Below, piece by piece: positions 60,008-64,000 of a DNA stretch of 64,000 bases. The stretch comes from Terebella lapidaria (taxonomy: Eukaryota; Annelida; Polychaeta; Terebellida; Terebellidae), in assembly GCA_949152475.1 (NCBI GenBank), contig OX424566.1:13663177-13727176 (forward strand). The letters are read 5' to 3'. Position 1 is the first letter of the stretch; each line of letters starts with the position of its first letter. Under the pieces are notes generated by a model that did no database searches, was not told where the DNA came from, and worked only from the letters and a program-made list of their open reading frames with translations. Made by a program: the position numbers and the translations under genes.

Positions 60008-63000
60008 CTACTTGGAGAGGCCCATGCTCGCCTGTTGTAGGCTATAGTAGTGACTCTCTCGCTCCATAAGCTCGGCGTGTGTTCCCTTCTCCAAAACGGT
60101 GCCTCTTTCGACGTAATATATCATATCTGCCTTCAGGATGGACGACAAACGGTGGGACACCATGATCGTTGTGCGACCCTCGCGTGCGTTCTCTAACGCC
60201 ACCTCTACTTGCTGTTGACATATACATAATAATTATGTACAGTTCCTGTTTCGTGTTTAGTTATGATGTTTTTCGGTATTATTTTCGTCTTTCAGCGTAC
60301 ATATTGCAGTTGTAATGATGGTATATATTGGCTTAAATAGTCTTTCGTTGAATAAATGTTTTTCTAACATTGACAAGAAATTGGTTGACATATAACTCCT
60401 TACCAAACATTGTTCACTTATAACATGATGCTGTCATATTCAATTTAAGTTACAAAATTGGCAATAAACAACATAAGACGTCATAACATGTCTGTTAAAA
60501 TAAAGAAATAAAATCTTTACACCCTACCTTCTCACTCTCGGCGTCCAGTGCAGACATAGCGTCGTCCAGAAGGAGAATCTTCGGGTTCCTGATCAGGGCC
60601 CGGGCGATAGACACTCTCTGCTTCTGTCCGCCGCTCAGCTGGGTGCCTTTCGTCCCTGCCGGCGTGTCGTAACCCTGTCGTCATGGCAACAGGATCAACG
60701 CATTAGTATAGGCTACATGCAATGATGCACCAACCAACGAGCATAATGATTGTTAATACGTGTAGTTCAGAAATTTACCCTCCCCCCCCCCCCCCCCCCC
60801 AAGAGTTTTCAGCAGTCAGAGACATTCAACAACAAATATGTATTATATCATATTTCTCTAAAGAAAAACAAAATATTCCAGTGATATTTTGCTAATAATT
60901 ACATCGAACCCCACAACGAGCAACGAGCACAAATATAGCTATTAATATAAAACCTATCAATAGAAGCGCCCGCTCAATGCCAGTTCCGAGTAAGTTGAGG
61001 ACGTACGTTGGGTAGCGTGGCGATGAAGCTGTGAATGTTGGCGCTGCGAGCGGCCTCCACAATCTCCGCGGGACTGACTTGTCTCGTGTTGTCCCCGAAG
61101 GCAATGTTGTCGTTCAAGCCGATGTTGAAGAGAATCGGGTCCTGAGTGACTATGGCCATCTGAGATCGCAGCCACTCCAGGTTCAAGTCTTTCACAGCGA
61201 CACCGTCCAGGGTCTATATATAAGGTGTCAGGGGGGATGGGGTTAAGGGAGTACAGTAATCGTTCGTCATTTGCAGTCTTGTATTATTGTGTACTAGTAG
61301 GCCCTTCATGTATACGGTTATTTTTGGTTAACCATCTACTAATAGTTTAAACTTTTCACATATTTTTGTTCGGAAGTTCATTTCTTTGGCACCATGTTTC
61401 TGGGTGTTCATACGAGCAAAGATCAAGTAGAATTTACACCTAAAATCCACATAGTAAAATACGTATAGCACTTCAGAGGGAAACAAATCTGTACTCACGA
61501 CATCGCCTCCGAGTATGTCGTAGAACCTCTCAAAGAGCGTGATTGCCGTGGTTTTCCCGCTGCCACTGGGCCCAACGATGGCGATAAACTGGCCTCTCTT
61601 GACTTCCATGCTGAAGTTCTGCAGGACAATCAGCTCCGGACGGGTCGGGTAGTTAAAGTAACACTTCTTAACCTCCATCTCACCGCGTACCTCCTTCTGC
61701 TCGGCGGATACATCATAGGGTGGTGGATTTATAGGGTGTGCATTCAATTCACCTTAATTTCCTTATTATTTGATATGCAATATGAGGTCTATCATCACAC
61801 ACACTAGGAACTGATACAAAATTTGAGGTTCCACCTGTAGACAGCGTTGCAAAGCGACCGATATTTATCATAAAACCCAACCAAAGTGTGCGAGGTCGGC
61901 TTGAACTAGATCCACACGTACTGACCGGTTTGACACCGCCGGGTTCATGAGGGTCGATCTGTGATGGCCTGTCCAGGATCTTGAACAGACCGGCGGCCGC
62001 AGTTCGAGCACGCGTGAACTCAGTCGCGTACACGTTGAGACGGGCCAACTCCTGAGTGGATACGGCCACTCCAAACAGAATTCTGTGTTGGAGGACGGGG
62101 AGGGGGGGGGGTAAATATATGATTTATGCGATTGTGAATAAATATTCCCACTCTAACATATGCCTGATCATGTAATCTAATCTTGCACACATCAAACTAC
62201 AAAGTTAACAGATTTGAGGGAAATATAAACTCGAATGATTATTAGTTTAAAATTGAGGTAATTGAAGATTAGATATCTCACATTCATTTCGTTTTCTCCG
62301 CATTACCTGATGATGTTTTCTGGCAGGATGTCCCCGGCAGCCACAAGGTAAAGTCCGTACGGGAAAGATAACAAGAAAGCGCCCCCAATGAAAAAGTATG
62401 TCATGCCCCATGCTGCACCGCCTAACACTGCCTTCCGCTTCTCTTTGCTGGAACAATGAGCAAAAACATCACCATCCCTAGCGAATCACTTGTATTTCAA
62501 GGTGAATCCTGGTGAATCCTGGTCACGACACCAAAGTAGTAGGTGGCGTTTCTTCCGAGAAAGTCTCGAAACGTATTTGGGAATCACTAATTACTCACAT
62601 GGCCAAATCATCAAAGAACTTGTTGAACCTCTGCTCAAAGAAATCCTCTTTGGTGAGCGACGCTACGACATGGATTTTGTCGATAACTTCAGCAATAATC
62701 TACAAAAAAAAACATGAGTGAAAACTAAATGAGAACATTTTAAGACTCTTTTATTGTGATGTCTTCGAGATACATCAACAGAAAAAATATGGCGATTAGT
62801 TATGGTTTATCGGTGCTCCATTGTCTCGATCTTGATTCGCGGTGAAATTGTTGACCAGTTGATTATTATGATAAAAAATAACAATTTCATACCTTGCCGC
62901 CGTCTCTGGAAGCCTTAGCCGTCCACTGGGAGAAGCGCGTGTTGATGATGCTCTGCACAACGCTGACACTGATAGTGAATGGTGTGTACGCCAACAGAGG

Positions 63001-63096
63001 CAGACCCAGCTTCCAGCCGTAGATAAGTCCGACTGCCACAGCCCCAGCCAGAGTGGACAGGGCGCTGAACAGGGTCACCAAAACTGTGCCCGTAGC
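60008..63096 (-). CDS. ABCB: ABCB-subfamily (P-glycoprotein-like) transporter, C-terminal part (last 8 exons, 453 codons, 5' end outside window)
   Basis: Exons: 63096-62893, 62699-62599, 62447-62307, 62082-61926, 61699-61499 (or from 61696), 61213-61007, 60674-60528, 60211-60008. Phases 0,2,2,0,0,0,0 match. The first part is the second membrane domain ([20 protein letters not shown] onward, then [20 protein letters not shown]). The ATPase domain has Walker [11 protein letters not shown]-loop VTQDP, signature LSGGQ, Walker B ILLLDD, D-loop SALD and H-loop VSHRL. The residue after the Walker B Asp is Asp, where most family members have the catalytic Glu. The C terminus ([11 protein letters not shown]) is typical of ABCB full transporters. 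Upstream exons, including the first half, should lie to the right beyond the edge. Confidence 0.88.
60782..60800. repeat. Poly-C run in an ABCB intron
   Basis: Nineteen consecutive C residues, likely length-variable and error-prone in sequencing. Confidence 0.9.
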
Positions 63097-63185
63097 CTGG
63101 ACCGGACCGGACGAGGAACGCAAACACAAAATTCCAATTACACAAAAATAGCTTATTCTGGGGTAGGCCTCCATTCAAGTATAAA

Positions 63186-64000
63186 GAAAAAATTAGCCCA
63201 AAGGCTACGATAGGTTACCGGACAATTTTGGTTTGGCCATGGCAGCATTGGCAGGTAACAGACCTTGAGATTTACCAATCAAGTTTCGCAGTGTGAACAT
63301 ATGACCTTGAGATTTACCAATCAAGGTCATTCGTGTGAACTTCAATGTCACCATTACATGTATGTGTGCGGCATTTGATATTCTATCTGTTCATAATACA
63401 AAGATATATCTGAGTGGAATCGCTTAGGGCGCTCAGGTCAATTTTTACATTCCGAGTCAGACATTTGGCACTCATGGTCATCTGACGTCAAGTTCAAGGT
63501 CATCATTAGTTGTGCCATATATGTCTTCCTATATGTTCATAACGCAAACTTGAGCTCTATCTGCAAGCATTTCATCTATAGAGGCAAATCTGGGCATTTT
63601 TTTTTACCCCAAAATGGCTGTTTTGACCTTTCAAGGTCATCCAAGGTCAAATTCAAGGTCACCACACAAGTCGCCATATATGACTTCCCATTTGAAAGTG
63701 CCAATTTCTAAGCTCTATCTTCAAGCGTTATATGAGTACAGTCCTGACAGCTCCCATTATGAAGGAAAAAAGTGCCGAAAAATTTTTTAAGTCCAAAATA
63801 TTTTTCAAAGGGTGAAATTTTTTTTACCTAGAAATGACCCAAAATGGATAGTAATGCGATTTGGGGCGAAAAAAATTTTTTTCGCCGACTCGTCAAAAAT
63901 TCAAAATGGCCGCCACACGGAGATCGGCGATTCAAGGGCAACAAAACTTATACACGTCACAGAAGTATATAAGAGGAATCTTTTTAAACAAAAATCTCAA
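63186..64000 (-). repeat. Dispersed AGGTCA-type element, inverted, running to the window edge
   Basis: It starts with the inverse of the conserved end (TTAGCCCAAAGGCTACGATA, then GGTTACCGGACAATTTTGG). AAGGTCATC-containing units and TATATGTCTTCCTATATGTTC follow, related to the 18.5-kb and 34-kb families. The last 250 bp (GACCCAAAATGGATAGTAAT region) have no coding content. It sits in an ABCB intron. Confidence 0.7.

Overview
This is intron-rich eukaryotic DNA from an animal, most likely a marine invertebrate. Split genes with good GT-AG junctions encode a KY/hillarin-type transglutaminase-like protein, a PAN plus F5/8C-type secreted protein, a C2H2 zinc-finger protein, a galanin/kisspeptin/allatostatin-type peptide GPCR, a GIY-YIG domain protein, a short-chain dehydrogenase and an ABCB transporter. 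AGGTCA-rich tandem repeats are abundant. I cannot name the species; a spiralian or invertebrate deuterostome fits. All gene models are ab initio joins made by checking reading frame, splice sites and intron phase by eye.

Layout. 1-3,000: a truncated copy of a KY exon, a 134-bp tandem array and a retroelement ORF remnant. 3,944-10,695 (-): a KY-like gene of seven exons whose N terminus carries a lipidation signal and whose C terminus resembles the dynein stalk. 12,757-17,352 (+): a five-exon secreted PAN/F5-8C gene. Its exons 2-5 are repeated in tandem at 19,774-22,364, without exon 1 and with one splice donor destroyed. 24,120-29,591: AT-rich and ORF-poor, probably a very long 3' UTR of the zinc-finger gene at 29,592-31,457 (-). 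32,900-35,450: AGGTCA-rich dispersed repeats. 37,095-39,573 (+): a four-exon GPCR. 41,356-43,923 (-): a four-exon GIY-YIG protein with a long disordered tail. 47,980-54,645: a cluster of foldback and nested mobile elements, two with clear 9-bp target duplications. 55,788-58,597 (+): a seven-exon SDR. 60,008-63,096 (-): the last eight exons of an ABCB half that runs off the right edge.

The genes look functionally unrelated; they are not an operon or a pathway cluster. The most unusual features are the KY-like pseudo-enzyme with its dynein-stalk-like end, the GIY-YIG host gene, the partial tandem duplication of the secreted-protein gene, and the nested foldback elements built from palindromic 20-bp units.
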